Positions 1 to 7,736 of a stretch of DNA of 64,000 nt are shown one piece after another. Position 1 is the first letter of the stretch. Each line of letters opens with the position of its first letter. Source of the stretch: Croceicoccus sediminis. GTDB taxonomy: Bacteria > Pseudomonadota > Alphaproteobacteria > Sphingomonadales > Sphingomonadaceae. The notes under the pieces are model-generated. The model was given only the letters and a program-made list of their open reading frames with translations, had not been told where the DNA came from and ran no database searches. The stretch lies in assembly GCF_007570835.1 (NCBI RefSeq), contig NZ_SUNC01000002.1:248001-312000 (forward strand), read 5' to 3'. The translations under genes and the position numbers were made by a program.

Positions 1-488
1 ACAGCCACGAAGATGCGGATTTCGACGGCACGGAAACGGCTGATCGCGACGGGTTTGTTGCCAAGGCGGAGAAGTTGGAAGGCCCCCGCTATCATTTGCT
101 CGACAAGGAAGACCTCTGCGCGTCGGCGCGGTTCTGCGACACGTACCAGACCGTGTGGAAAGAGGTGGAGCAGACCGACGACGAAGAGGTCGCGGAGATA
201 TTCCTGAAGCAGGTTTCGTGCTGTCCTTCGGGCCGACTGGTCGCGGTGGACGCGTCATCCGATCAGATCGTCGAGGACCGGCGAGAGAAGCGCATCTCCA
301 CCACGCAAGACCCGGCAGAGCAATGTTCCGGCCCCCTCTATGTAGAGGGCGGCGTGCCGCTTACCGGTGCGGACGGAGAGGCTTACGAGCCGCGAAACCG
401 CATGGCGCTGTGCCGCTGCGGGGCGAGTGGGAACAAGCCGTTCTGCGACGGATCGCACATCGAGATCGGCTTTTCCGACCGCGACTGA
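1..488 (+). CDS. CDGSH iron-sulfur protein (5' end missing)
   Basis: The reading frame is open from base 3 and enters from outside the window, so the N-terminus is missing. The C-terminal segment (about 400-475) encodes RCGASGNKPFCDGSH, the CDGSH-type motif whose three Cys and one His bind a 2Fe-2S cluster. Upstream in the same protein, a Cys...Cys spacing followed by VSCCPSGRL resembles the divergent 4Fe-4S mono-cluster domain often joined to CDGSH domains in bacteria. This suggests a small redox or Fe-S storage protein in the cytoplasm; the substrate or partner is not visible. It ends 10 bases before the convergent amidohydrolase gene. The family call is firm, the role is not. Confidence 0.85.
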   Translation, partial: SHEDADFDGTETADRDGFVAKAEKLEGPRYHLLDKEDLCASARFCDTYQTVWKEVEQTDDEEVAEIFLKQVSCCPSGRLVAVDASSDQIVEDRREKRISTTQDPAEQCSGPLYVEGGVPLTGADGEAYEPRNRMALCRCGASGNKPFCDGSHIEIGFSDRD

Positions 489-498
489 CGCGCAAGGT

Positions 499-1923
499 TC
501 AGCGCACTTGCAATTCGTGCTGTTCGTACAAGGTACCCTGGCGCATGACGTGGCTGATCATGCGAAAAGCGGCGACGTCCTTGCGCGGATCGTCGGGCAT
601 GACCAGCAGGTCGGCGGACTTCCCAACGGTCAGCGAACCGGTCTCGTCATCGACGCCCATGGCCCTCGCCCCTGCAATCGTCGCGGCCTCGATCACTTCT
701 GGGGGCGTCATTCCGGCAGCCTGCATCGCTTCCAGTTCCCAGTTGACCGAAGGGCCGTGCAGGGTGAGCGGGTTGCCCGCGTCGGTCCCGAGCGCGATCC
801 GCCCGCCGGCATCACGCACGGCGCGCAAGTTGTGCGTCATGATCGCCTGCTCCCTTCCGATGGATAGCGCCCTGTTCACGACCCACTCTGGCGTGAGCCG
901 CGCGGCCCGCGGTTTCAGCCGTTCGGGCGCGTTGATGCGTTCGATGATCGCCTCGTCAACGCACTTTCCGGGATCGTCGAGCTCGTAAGCAGCACCGGTC
1001 CCGACCGCGGCCATCGCGCGCAGCCAGCCTTCGCCTACGACGATGGTGGGCGTGTAGACGGTATCGTTCGCCCTAAGCAGGTCGAGGAACTCGGTATCGA
1101 CCGGCTTGTCGTCGACACTGTGCACCAGAATGGCAGCGCCAGCGCGCAAGGCGGCCTTTGCCTCATCAAGGCCGGTGGCATGAACGATGAGCGGCAGGCC
1201 GGCTTCCCTGGCCAGCTGCCCCGTCAGCATGAGCCGGGCTTCCAGCTCCTCACGCCGTTCGGGCTTGGGCTTCAGAAACCAGACCTTCACCGCGCGCGAA
1301 CCGATGGTCTTGAGGTGTGCGATGCCCGATCTTACCTCGTCATCGGTGCCGAAGGGCAGGAAAGGCGCCAGTTCCGGGTGTCCGCCTGCGACGTAATTCT
1401 CGTTGTATTCGCTGGCATGGGTAATCAGCGGGCCGGCTGCGCGGACGCGGGCACGATCGGGTCTGTCGCTATCGCTCGCCTGTTCACCCGTGACGGTCCA
1501 GTCCGCGCCACCCACGTCGAAGACCGAGGTGACACCTGAACACAGATAGGCACGGTGCCAGCGTCCCGGATCGGCGCGCAGGGCGGCCATCGTTTCGGGA
1601 TAGGGGTAGATGTCCGGCGCGTTCAGCCCGTCGGGCCGCCCGTCCATCCATCCGGTCTGGGCGAAGTGGACATGCGCGTCGACAAGGCCCGGTGTCACGT
1701 AACGTCCGGCCAATTGCACGACCTCGGCCTTTTTCGGGACTTTGCAGTCCTCCGCCGTGCCGATGCATGTGATCTTGCTATCGTCGACGAGGATCACGCT
1801 GTCCTCTATCGCGGTGCCGGTCCCGTCGATGGCGGTCGCGCCGACAAGGGCGGTTGTTCCGGCGTTGGCGGGCGATACCGCAAGTGCAGCCGCCGCAAGC
1901 CCGAGAAAATGCAAATTGCCCAT
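499..1923 (-). CDS. Secreted amidohydrolase (imidazolonepropionase-like)
   Basis: This 474-residue protein starts with a signal peptide (residues 1-21, ending SPANAG). It carries the amidohydrolase metal sites: VDAHVHF at about 82-88, a Lys in SRAVKVWF that may be the carbamylated metal ligand, a His in LIVHATG, a His in LVHSVDD and the late Asp in GTDAGNPL. These fit the large group of exported metal-dependent amidohydrolases related to imidazolonepropionase and prolidase-like enzymes. The substrate, probably a cyclic amide or peptide, cannot be read from sequence. The ATG at 1923 is preceded by GGGGGAG, which lies in a small hairpin. The gene stands alone, convergent with the CDGSH gene. 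Confidence 0.85.
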   Translation of the reverse strand: MGNLHFLGLAAAALAVSPANAGTTALVGATAIDGTGTAIEDSVILVDDSKITCIGTAEDCKVPKKAEVVQLAGRYVTPGLVDAHVHFAQTGWMDGRPDGLNAPDIYPYPETMAALRADPGRWHRAYLCSGVTSVFDVGGADWTVTGEQASDSDRPDRARVRAAGPLITHASEYNENYVAGGHPELAPFLPFGTDDEVRSGIAHLKTIGSRAVKVWFLKPKPERREELEARLMLTGQLAREAGLPLIVHATGLDEAKAALRAGAAILVHSVDDKPVDTEFLDLLRANDTVYTPTIVVGEGWLRAMAAVGTGAAYELDDPGKCVDEAIIERINAPERLKPRAARLTPEWVVNRALSIGREQAIMTHNLRAVRDAGGRIALGTDAGNPLTLHGPSVNWELEAMQAAGMTPPEVIEAATIAGARAMGVDDETGSLTVGKSADLLVMPDDPRKDVAAFRMISHVMRQGTLYEQHELQVR

Positions 1924-1930
1924 CCACCAA

Positions 1931-1952
1931 CTCCCCCGATACGAACCGGGGG
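1931..1952 (-). promoter_or_regulatory. Shine-Dalgarno inside a hairpin (amidohydrolase leader)
   Basis: On the minus strand CCCCCG (1952-1947) can pair with CGGGGG (1938-1933) across an 8-base loop. The 3' arm runs straight into AG, giving the GGGGGAG ribosome binding site 7 bases before the amidohydrolase ATG. If formed, the hairpin would hide the binding site, which could lower or condition translation. The pairing is visible; a regulatory role is inference. Confidence 0.4.
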
Positions 1953-1995
1953 AAGATGCATCAGCAAGCGCACGATTTGAAGTGGTTAGATCGGG

Positions 1996-2223
1996 TTACA
2001 CGCTGTAGCCGAAGGCGTCCCAGGCCCCGCGGCCATAGCGGGTGCCTTCATGCAGATCGAAATAGCGGGCGTTGGAATTGCGGAAGGACGCAGAGCGATC
2101 CTCGATCGCGATGGGTTCGGCTCGGCGCTGCAGATGCGCGTCGATGCCGCTTTCGGCGATGGCGGCATCGGCATCTTCGCACAGGTCTTCATAGCGCAGC
2201 ACGTGGCAATCCTCGTCACGCAT
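1996..2223 (-). pseudogene. Short open frame, possible gene remnant
   Basis: This 75-codon frame begins MRDEDCHVLRYEDLCED and ends GAWDAFGYSV. It looks protein-like (mixed acidic and aromatic composition, few low-complexity runs), whereas the overlapping 77-codon frame (1986-2219) does not. There is no convincing ribosome binding site, and an in-frame stop lies at 2239-2241. Beyond that stop the same frame stays open and encodes a Cys-rich stretch (IRCACPDC, about 2305-2330). RYEDL recalls the C-terminal part of sulfotransferases, but the match is too short to name the gene. It could be a broken gene, a small unknown protein, or chance. Confidence 0.3.
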
Positions 2224-2389
2224 GTCGGCCAGCGCCGCTCAGTGCGGTGAAGGCCTCAGATGAACACCATGCGATCTATCCTGGGATCTTCGGCATATTC
2301 GAAGCCGGCAATCCGGGCAGGCGCAGCGGATCTCGATCTGGTCAGGAAACGCATGTGTCAGGCGGAACTCTTGCAAGAGAATGCGGCCC

Positions 2390-2422
2390 AAAAAAAAGGG
2401 CCGTACGAATACGGCCCTTTTT
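2390..2422 (-). terminator. Rho-independent terminator of rplM-rpsI
   Basis: An 11-bp stem, AAAGGGCCGTA (2395-2405) with TACGGCCCTTT (2410-2420), closes on a CGAA loop. It is flanked by an A run on the plus strand, which becomes a U run after the stem on the minus strand. It sits 20 bases past the rpsI stop. Confidence 0.9.
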
Positions 2423-2442
2423 CGAGATATGTTTGCGAGGCG

Positions 2443-2949
2443 TCAACGCTTCGAGAACTGGAAGCTGCGACGTGCCTTCGCACGGCCGTACTTCTTACGC
2501 TCGACCACGCGGCTGTCGCGGGTGAGGAAGCCGGCTGCCTTGACGGTGCCGCGCAGGGCCGGTTCGTACTTCGACAGGGCCTGCGAGATGCCGTGCTTTA
2601 CGGCGCCGGCCTGACCCGAGAGGCCACCACCCTTGACGGTGGCGACGACGTCGTACTGACCCTGGCGATCGGTGATCGCGAAAGGCTGGTCGATGACGAG
2701 GCGCAGCGTGGGACGTGCAAAGTACACTTCCTGGTCGCGGCCGTTTATGGTGATCTTGCCCGAACCGGGCTTGATCCAGACGCGTGCGATGGCGTCCTTG
2801 CGGCGGCCGGTCGCATAGGCGCGGCCCAACTTGTCGAGTTCCTGTTCACGCAGCGGCGTGGCGGGAACCTGGGCTTCGGTGTTCTCGATCTCGGTGCCTT
2901 CGGTCAGCTCGGCGAGATCGGACAGATCCTTAACTTCGTTGTCGGCCAT
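2443..2949 (-). CDS. rpsI: 30S ribosomal protein S9
   Basis: Small-subunit protein S9, which reaches its basic C-terminal tail into the P site. The 168-residue product ends [16 protein letters not shown], the family's conserved tail, and contains [12 protein letters not shown] near residue 50 and [19 protein letters not shown] in the middle. It is about 40 residues longer at the N-terminus than the usual 130, with an acidic extension rich in Glu, as often seen in this bacterial group. Its ATG overlaps the rplM stop by one base (TAATG), so translation is coupled. The order rplM-rpsI is the conserved one. Confidence 0.98.
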   Translation of the reverse strand: MADNEVKDLSDLAELTEGTEIENTEAQVPATPLREQELDKLGRAYATGRRKDAIARVWIKPGSGKITINGRDQEVYFARPTLRLVIDQPFAITDRQGQYDVVATVKGGGLSGQAGAVKHGISQALSKYEPALRGTVKAAGFLTRDSRVVERKKYGRAKARRSFQFSKR

Positions 2950-3428
2950 TATGCACCAACCTTGTTCTTGCGATTGCGGGCGGCGACATCGAGCACGGCG
3001 GGCTTCTGACCGTCGTGCGGGTGTTCGGTGCCGGCGTAGAGGTGGAGAGCCTTCATCTGCTGACGGCCGAGCGGGCCGCGCGGGACCATACGCTCAACGG
3101 CCTTTTCCAGAACGCGCTCGGGGAAGCGACCTTCGAGGATCTTCGCCGGGGTCGTTTCCTTGATGCCGCCGGCATAGCCGGTGTGCTTGTAATACTTCTT
3201 GTTCTGCGTCTTGTTGCCGGTGAACTTCACCTTGTCCGCATTGATGACGACGACATGGTCGCCGCAATCGACGTGGGGGGTGTAGCTCGGCTTGTGCTTG
3301 CCGCGCAGGTGATTGGCGATGATAACCGCCAGACGACCGACGACGAGACCGTCGGCGTCGATGATGTGCCAGTTCTTTTCGACCTCGGCCGGCTTGATCG
3401 ACCGGGTCTGGGTGCTGAGCGCCTTCAT
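2949..3428 (-). CDS. rplM: 50S ribosomal protein L13
   Basis: Large-subunit protein L13, an early assembly protein that binds 23S rRNA; first gene of the rplM-rpsI operon. The product is 159 residues. Family features include [15 protein letters not shown] near the N-terminus, [19 protein letters not shown] and [14 protein letters not shown] placed the start at 3428 ([12 protein letters not shown]) because AAGGAA lies 10 bases upstream; the open frame runs 31 codons further, but that stretch has no family character. The stop overlaps the rpsI ATG by one base. Confidence 0.97.
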   Translation of the reverse strand: MKALSTQTRSIKPAEVEKNWHIIDADGLVVGRLAVIIANHLRGKHKPSYTPHVDCGDHVVVINADKVKFTGNKTQNKKYYKHTGYAGGIKETTPAKILEGRFPERVLEKAVERMVPRGPLGRQQMKALHLYAGTEHPHDGQKPAVLDVAARNRKNKVGA

Positions 3429-3491
3429 GGCTTTCAGTTCCTTACGTTGAAAAAAGAGAATCGCCACGGGGCTGCCGCGGCGAGTTGGCGC

Positions 3492-3521
3492 GCTTTTGTC
3501 CGCATCATTGCCGCAAGTCAA
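3492..3521 (-). promoter_or_regulatory. Candidate promoter for rplM-rpsI
   Basis: On the minus strand TTGACT (3521-3516) is a good -35 element about 90 bases before the rplM start. A weak -10 (CAAAAG, 3497-3492) follows after 18 bases. Alphaproteobacterial -10 boxes are loose, so only the -35 is persuasive. Confidence 0.35.
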
Positions 3522-3575
3522 GCAAATCGGGGGCTTTCGGGCGCGGTAAAATAATACCGTGCCGCGTTTGCCCGT

Positions 3576-3905
3576 TCAGCTTTCCCTGAGCATCGGCCCG
3601 ATTCCGGCGAGCCAGGCGAGCGTTTCGCCGCCCGCGGCCTGACAGGTCCAGCCAGAGACCGCCGGGGTGTCGTAGGGGTGCAGTTCCTCAAGCCGGGCGA
3701 CCGCGCGGTGGAGCAGGTCGGCCCGTGTCTTGAACAGTGCGCCTACTTCCTCGCCCTCGCCACGTTCGCCCTGCCAGACGAAACGCGACTTTACCGGGAT
3801 CATGTTGCAGCAGGCGATAAGCCCTTCGTCGAGCAGCGCGTCGGCGACTTTGGCTGCGCTGTCCTCGTCCTCGAAAGGAGCCCAGATCAGCGCCGCCCCG
3901 CTCAT
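3576..3905 (-). CDS. cutA: Divalent cation tolerance protein CutA
   Basis: A 109-residue trimeric cytoplasmic protein of the CutA1 family, linked in E. coli to copper tolerance, though its exact role is unsettled. The sequence has the typical GLIACCNMIPVKSRFVWQG core, then EEVGALFKTR and LHPYDTPAVSG. The length matches the family (about 110). The start at 3905 gives a four-base ATGA overlap with the upstream ctaA stop, so the two are likely co-transcribed and coupled. Pairing with a heme A synthase gene hints at a shared metal or respiratory context, but that is inference. Confidence 0.93.
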   Translation of the reverse strand: MSGAALIWAPFEDEDSAAKVADALLDEGLIACCNMIPVKSRFVWQGERGEGEEVGALFKTRADLLHRAVARLEELHPYDTPAVSGWTCQAAGGETLAWLAGIGPMLRES

Positions 3906-5008
3906 TTCAGCACGCTGCCCGGCATCCTGTCGCGAAAGCCCAGCGCATGGGCGCCCCAGACCGCGGTGACCAGAACGAGCGCGCCGACGACCTGATGGGC
4001 GACGGCGACCCAGATTTCCATGCCCGACCAGACCGTGGCGATGCCCAGCAGGATCTGTGTGCCGAAGGCGGCATGAATGAAGATCGAGATGTGGCGATGC
4101 TTGGCCCGAAGGCGGCGTCCCATGACGATCAGTCCGGCCACGGCCACCCATGCCCACCAGCGATGGATGAAGTGGACGAGGTACGGATCGGCGGTAAAGG
4201 CGTGCAGCACTCCGCGCGACCAGTCGATCCCCTCGGGGAAGAACTGGCCCTGCATCAAGGGCCAGGAATTGATGATCCCGCCGCCCGCGACGTAGCCCGC
4301 ATCGAGCCCGGCCATCCACGCACCGTAAAGCAATTGCACCGCGAGCAGGGCCAGGACGACAATGCTGAAGCGCGAAAGCCCCGCATGCGGATCGCTGCGC
4401 GCCCAGTTGCGCAAATCGAACGCGGTCCAGACCAGCCCGCCCAGCGTGAACAGCGCGGTCATCAGGTGGATCGACAGCCAGTAGTGCGAAACGTCAGTCC
4501 GCATGTCGATCATCGCCTCGGTACCGACGCCCGAACGCACCATCATCCACCCGAACACGCCCTGCAGCCCGCCCAGCGCCAGAAGCGCAAGAAGGCGCGG
4601 CTTGTATCCGGCCGGGATCGCGCCGCGAAACCAGAACCACGCCAGCGGCAGGGCAAAGGCCAGTCCGATCAGGCGGCCCAGCAGGCGGTGAAACCATTCC
4701 CAGAAATAGATGAACTTGTATTCCGCCAGAGTCATCCCGGCGGGGCCGTTCACCTCGATATATTCGGGGATCTGCTTGTAAGCGTCGAACTCGGCCTGCC
4801 ACGCGCTTTCGCTCAGCGGTGGAATTGCCCCGGTCACAGGCTTCCACTCGGTGATGGACAATCCCGATTCGGTCAGGCGGGTGATCCCGCCGACCGCGAT
4901 CATCAGGATGACGAGCGCCGCCACGAATGTCAGCCAATGCGACAGGGCCAGCGGTCTTTCGCTGCCATAGCGCACGGAATCGGGGGGATATACAGGAGCC
5001 GTTTTCAT
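3902..5008 (-). CDS. ctaA: Heme A synthase (COX15/CtaA family)
   Basis: Membrane enzyme that oxidises heme O to heme A for cytochrome c oxidase. The 368-residue product has about eight hydrophobic segments and the four paired-helix histidine regions expected of the family: WEWFHRLLGRLIG, HYWLSIHLMTALF, VHFIHRWWAWVA and AVAHQVVGALVL. It also has GGITRLTESGLSITEWKPVTG near the N-terminus, typical of the proteobacterial and mitochondrial COX15 type. I chose ATG 5008 (MKTAPVYPP); the open frame continues to 5107 but would cross the divergent MerC-protein operator. The gene overlaps cutA by four bases. Confidence 0.94.
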   Translation of the reverse strand: MKTAPVYPPDSVRYGSERPLALSHWLTFVAALVILMIAVGGITRLTESGLSITEWKPVTGAIPPLSESAWQAEFDAYKQIPEYIEVNGPAGMTLAEYKFIYFWEWFHRLLGRLIGLAFALPLAWFWFRGAIPAGYKPRLLALLALGGLQGVFGWMMVRSGVGTEAMIDMRTDVSHYWLSIHLMTALFTLGGLVWTAFDLRNWARSDPHAGLSRFSIVVLALLAVQLLYGAWMAGLDAGYVAGGGIINSWPLMQGQFFPEGIDWSRGVLHAFTADPYLVHFIHRWWAWVAVAGLIVMGRRLRAKHRHISIFIHAAFGTQILLGIATVWSGMEIWVAVAHQVVGALVLVTAVWGAHALGFRDRMPGSVLK

Positions 5009-5073
5009 CTTTTCGGCCCCGCATCTGCTTCGCTTTGCCGCAAAGCGCAAGGGGCCAGCGCGGATTCTGCTTG

Positions 5074-5093
5074 TGTAATGATACAATATTACA
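5074..5093. promoter_or_regulatory. Palindromic operator candidate before the MerC-domain gene
   Basis: TGTAAT (5074-5079) and ATTACA (5088-5093) form a six-base inverted repeat with eight bases between, ending four bases before the MerC-protein ATG. It lies in the 88-base divergent region shared with ctaA. The shape (TGTAAT-N8-ATTACA) suits a dimeric regulator such as a Fur/Zur-type or BlaI/CopY-type protein. TACAAT inside it (5082-5087) could be a -10 box, placing the operator on the promoter. The regulator is unknown. Confidence 0.5.
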
Positions 5094-5096
5094 TAC

Positions 5097-5480
5097 ATGC
5101 GCCGCATGGAACGACCAAGCTATGCAACGCGCCTGAAGCTGGACCGGATGGGAATCGCCCTGTCCGGGCTTTGCGCCGTGCACTGCGTGGCCAGCATCCT
5201 GCTGGTCGGTTTGCTCGGACTGGGCGGGCAGTGGCTGCTGGCGCCTGAAATCCACGAATTCGGCCTGGGCCTTGCGATTCTGGTCGGCGCGGCGACGATC
5301 GGGGTCGGCGTTTTGCGCCATGGCCGGATGATGCCGCTGGCCGTCGGCGGGTTTGGACTTTTGCTGATGGGTTCGGCGCTTGTCGTTCCGCACGGCGTGT
5401 CGGAAGCCTCCTTAACCATCGCGGGCGTCGCCTTCGTGGCCGCCGCGCACATCATGAACTTGCGCGCGCACGCGTTCTGA
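5097..5480 (+). CDS. MerC domain-containing membrane protein
   Basis: A 127-residue inner-membrane protein with four hydrophobic segments. The first holds GLCAVHCVASILLVGLLG, matching the paired Cys/His signature of MerC-family transporters. MerC of mercury operons imports Hg(II); chromosomal MerC-domain proteins without a mer operon are common, and their substrate (possibly zinc or another soft metal) is not established. No merA or merR is nearby. The start is uncertain: ATG at 5097 abuts the palindrome, while ATG at 5106 or 5148 are in-frame alternatives. An overlapping palindromic operator suggests metal-responsive control. Confidence 0.8.
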   Translation: MRRMERPSYATRLKLDRMGIALSGLCAVHCVASILLVGLLGLGGQWLLAPEIHEFGLGLAILVGAATIGVGVLRHGRMMPLAVGGFGLLLMGSALVVPHGVSEASLTIAGVAFVAAAHIMNLRAHAF

Positions 5481-5562
5481 TCCCGTCGCAAATCCGCGTC
5501 GGGGCGCGGTGCATATCGATGGCGAAGCTTGAAGCGCGGGGCAAAGCGGCTATGTCGCCTGC

Positions 5563-6558
5563 ATGTCCGAACAGATATCCATCATCGTCAATGGCGAATC
5601 CCGCCGCATTCCCCACGGCAGTTCGATCGCGGACCTTGCCCGCCTGCTCGAACTCGACCCGGCGAAAGTCGCGGTGGAGCGGAACGGCGACATCGTCCCG
5701 CGCTCGACGCTGGAAGGCGTGGGCCTTGCACAAGGTGACAAGCTGGAGATCGTGCATTTCGTGGGAGGTGGTGACGTGAGCGTTGCAAATGACGATACCT
5801 GGTCGGTGGCTGGTCAGACCTTCCGTTCGCGCCTGATCGTGGGCACGGGCAAGTACAAGGACTTCGAACAGAACGCCGCCGCGGTCGCGGCCAGCGGCGC
5901 GGAAATCGTCACCGTGGCGGTCCGCCGCGTCAACGTGTCGGACCCCAAGGCACCGATGCTGACCGACTATATCGACCCGAAGAAGATCACCTACCTGCCC
6001 AACACGGCGGGCTGCTTCACCGCCGAAGACGCGATCCGCACCTTGCGCCTTGCGCGTGAGGCGGGCGGCTGGGACCTGGTCAAGCTGGAAGTGCTGGGCG
6101 AGGCGAAGACGCTCTACCCCAATATGATCGAAACGCTGCGCGCGACCGAAGTGCTGGCAAACGACGGGTTCAAGCCGATGGTCTATTGCGCCGACGATCC
6201 CATCGCGGCCAAGCAGCTCGAAGACGCAGGCGCCGTCGCGATCATGCCGCTGGGCGCGCCGATCGGTTCGGGCCTTGGCATTCAGAACCGCGTCACGATC
6301 CGTCTGATCGTCGAAGGCGCGGGCGTTCCCGTGCTCGTCGACGCCGGTGTCGGCACCGCGTCCGATGCGGCGGTCGCCATGGAACTGGGCTGCGAAGGCG
6401 TGCTGATGAACACCGCGATTGCCGAGGCGAAGGACCCGGTCCTGATGGCCCACGCGATGAAGCTGTCGGTCGAAGCAGGCCGCGCCGCCTATCGCGCTGG
6501 CCGGATGGCGACGCGCAAATACGCCGATCCGTCGAGCCCGCTTGCCGGGTTGATCTGA
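5563..6558 (+). CDS. thiG: ThiS-ThiG fusion: sulfur carrier and thiazole synthase
   Basis: A single 331-residue chain joins two thiamine-pathway proteins. Residues 1-70 are ThiS-like ([13 protein letters not shown] start) and end in HFVGGG, the Gly tail that normally must be C-terminal to be thiocarboxylated. Residues 78-331 are ThiG, with the imine-forming Lys in [10 protein letters not shown] (about K174), [11 protein letters not shown] and [12 protein letters not shown]. ThiG makes the thiazole phosphate from deoxyxylulose phosphate, dehydroglycine and ThiS-bound sulfur. Annotated ThiS-ThiG fusions exist in alphaproteobacteria, but how sulfur is delivered from an internal Gly run is unclear. 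No other thi gene and no recognisable TPP riboswitch lie next to it. Confidence 0.93.
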   Translation: MSEQISIIVNGESRRIPHGSSIADLARLLELDPAKVAVERNGDIVPRSTLEGVGLAQGDKLEIVHFVGGGDVSVANDDTWSVAGQTFRSRLIVGTGKYKDFEQNAAAVAASGAEIVTVAVRRVNVSDPKAPMLTDYIDPKKITYLPNTAGCFTAEDAIRTLRLAREAGGWDLVKLEVLGEAKTLYPNMIETLRATEVLANDGFKPMVYCADDPIAAKQLEDAGAVAIMPLGAPIGSGLGIQNRVTIRLIVEGAGVPVLVDAGVGTASDAAVAMELGCEGVLMNTAIAEAKDPVLMAHAMKLSVEAGRAAYRAGRMATRKYADPSSPLAGLI

Positions 6559-6689
6559 ATTTCCGGGGCGGCCGGCAGTGCAAAAATCGCCAGCCGCCTT
6601 AACCCGATCCTAACCCTGTCCCGCGCAATCTTGCCGAACCCCGCCGCAGTTTTCGCGGCAGGAACGGCGCAGGACGAGAAGGAAGGATC

Positions 6690-7226
6690 ATGGCGCAGCT
6701 CGACACGGCATCTCTGGCGATCGCGGAACTGCGCGAATTTGCCGAGTTCGACCCGGCGGAGCAGCGTTATATCCGAAGAGGGCTCGACATCGGTCTGGCC
6801 CGCGCCGACGCGCTGGCCCGCTGGGCGCGCGATCCGGACGAGGCCGCCTCGATCCGCCGCCAGATGCTGGCCTACCAGCAGCTTCGCACGCTTCGCACCG
6901 CGCTTCCCGACATGCGCAGCGGAGAGAAGATGGAGCGGTTCATGGGCCGTCTCATCGCGCTGACCGTCGCCGACCTGTGCGAAGGATGCATCAACGGATT
7001 CGCGGCCTACCGCTTCCTTTATGAGCGTTTGCTTGGCCCCGAAGTGCGCCCCTGGCTTCCCGCGGCGTTCTGCGCCGCCTCCGCGCTGCCCCAGATTGTG
7101 CCAGAACGGCGCAAGGTCCTGCTTCACTCGATCAGCGAGGCCGCCGCATGCGCTCCGGGCTGGTCAAAGCGCCGTCCTGGATTCTATCCTGACTGGATCG
7201 AAGACCAGTCGGCGGAGATCCATTGA
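6690..7226 (+). CDS. Unknown alpha-helical protein
   Basis: A 178-residue soluble protein that I do not recognise. It is predicted to be mostly helical, with many Ala, Leu, Arg and Glu residues, no signal peptide and no membrane segment. A central CEGCINGFAAYRFLYERLLG holds two Cys, and a third lies in AAACAPGWSKRRPGFYPDW near the end. AGGA lies at a proper distance before the ATG at 6690. The stop overlaps the next gene's TTG start by four bases (TTGA), so the two unknown genes form one translational unit, and their products may act together. Confidence 0.75.
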   Translation: MAQLDTASLAIAELREFAEFDPAEQRYIRRGLDIGLARADALARWARDPDEAASIRRQMLAYQQLRTLRTALPDMRSGEKMERFMGRLIALTVADLCEGCINGFAAYRFLYERLLGPEVRPWLPAAFCAASALPQIVPERRKVLLHSISEAAACAPGWSKRRPGFYPDWIEDQSAEIH

Positions 7227-7732
7227 GCGCTATCACGGGACAGCCGGTGCCCGAAACCGGCGGAAACGGACCGCATTGGGACGAAATCTGCAGCTGGCGG
7301 GGCCGCTGCATGAACCTCTACGCCCGCAGTGACGAGATCATCTGCGAAACGCTGATGGTGGCAGAAGCCGCCGGGCACGAGGTCGACCTGACGCTTCCGG
7401 CACACGAACAGCTTGGCATCCTGCGCGATCTCGCCGAGGCGGAGACCGGGGAGGAGGGTACGCGGTCCAACGTCGTGCGGGCGATCGATGCCTGGTCGAA
7501 AATGGGCGTGCGCCGGCCTTTCGTGGTTCACGGCGTCATCACCGCGCTGATGCAGAACAAGGAACGCTGGCACGCCCGCTTCGATTCGATCACGGGCAGC
7601 GGCGACAGCGTGAAGATCGAACAATGGGTCGCCGACAAGGTCGAGGCCGAGGCGTTCGAGGAAGTGCTCGACGCGGCCTATACCCTGCTCAGCATCGAGC
7701 TGGAGCAGTTCCAGACCAAGTTCGGGTTCTAG
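7223..7732 (+). CDS. Unknown protein coupled to the preceding gene
   Basis: A 169-residue soluble protein of unknown function, beginning at a TTG that overlaps the previous stop codon (TTGA). It is acidic and helix-rich, with WDEICSWRGRCMNLYARSDE near the N-terminus and a C-terminal helix ending LEQFQTKFGF. No signal peptide, membrane segment or catalytic motif is visible. The composition and coupling match its upstream partner, suggesting a two-component complex. It ends four bases before the convergent acyl-CoA synthetase gene, leaving no room for a separate terminator. Confidence 0.75.
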   Translation: MSAITGQPVPETGGNGPHWDEICSWRGRCMNLYARSDEIICETLMVAEAAGHEVDLTLPAHEQLGILRDLAEAETGEEGTRSNVVRAIDAWSKMGVRRPFVVHGVITALMQNKERWHARFDSITGSGDSVKIEQWVADKVEAEAFEEVLDAAYTLLSIELEQFQTKFGF

Positions 7733-7736
7733 GCCC

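Noticed and set aside
1996-2223. Naming the short frame as a sulfotransferase
   Set aside because: The only hint is RYEDL; the frame is too short and lacks the PAPS-binding motifs.
5481-5562. TPP riboswitch before the ThiS-ThiG gene
   Set aside because: The 82-base gap lacks the conserved CTGAGA and THI-box elements and is too short for the full fold.
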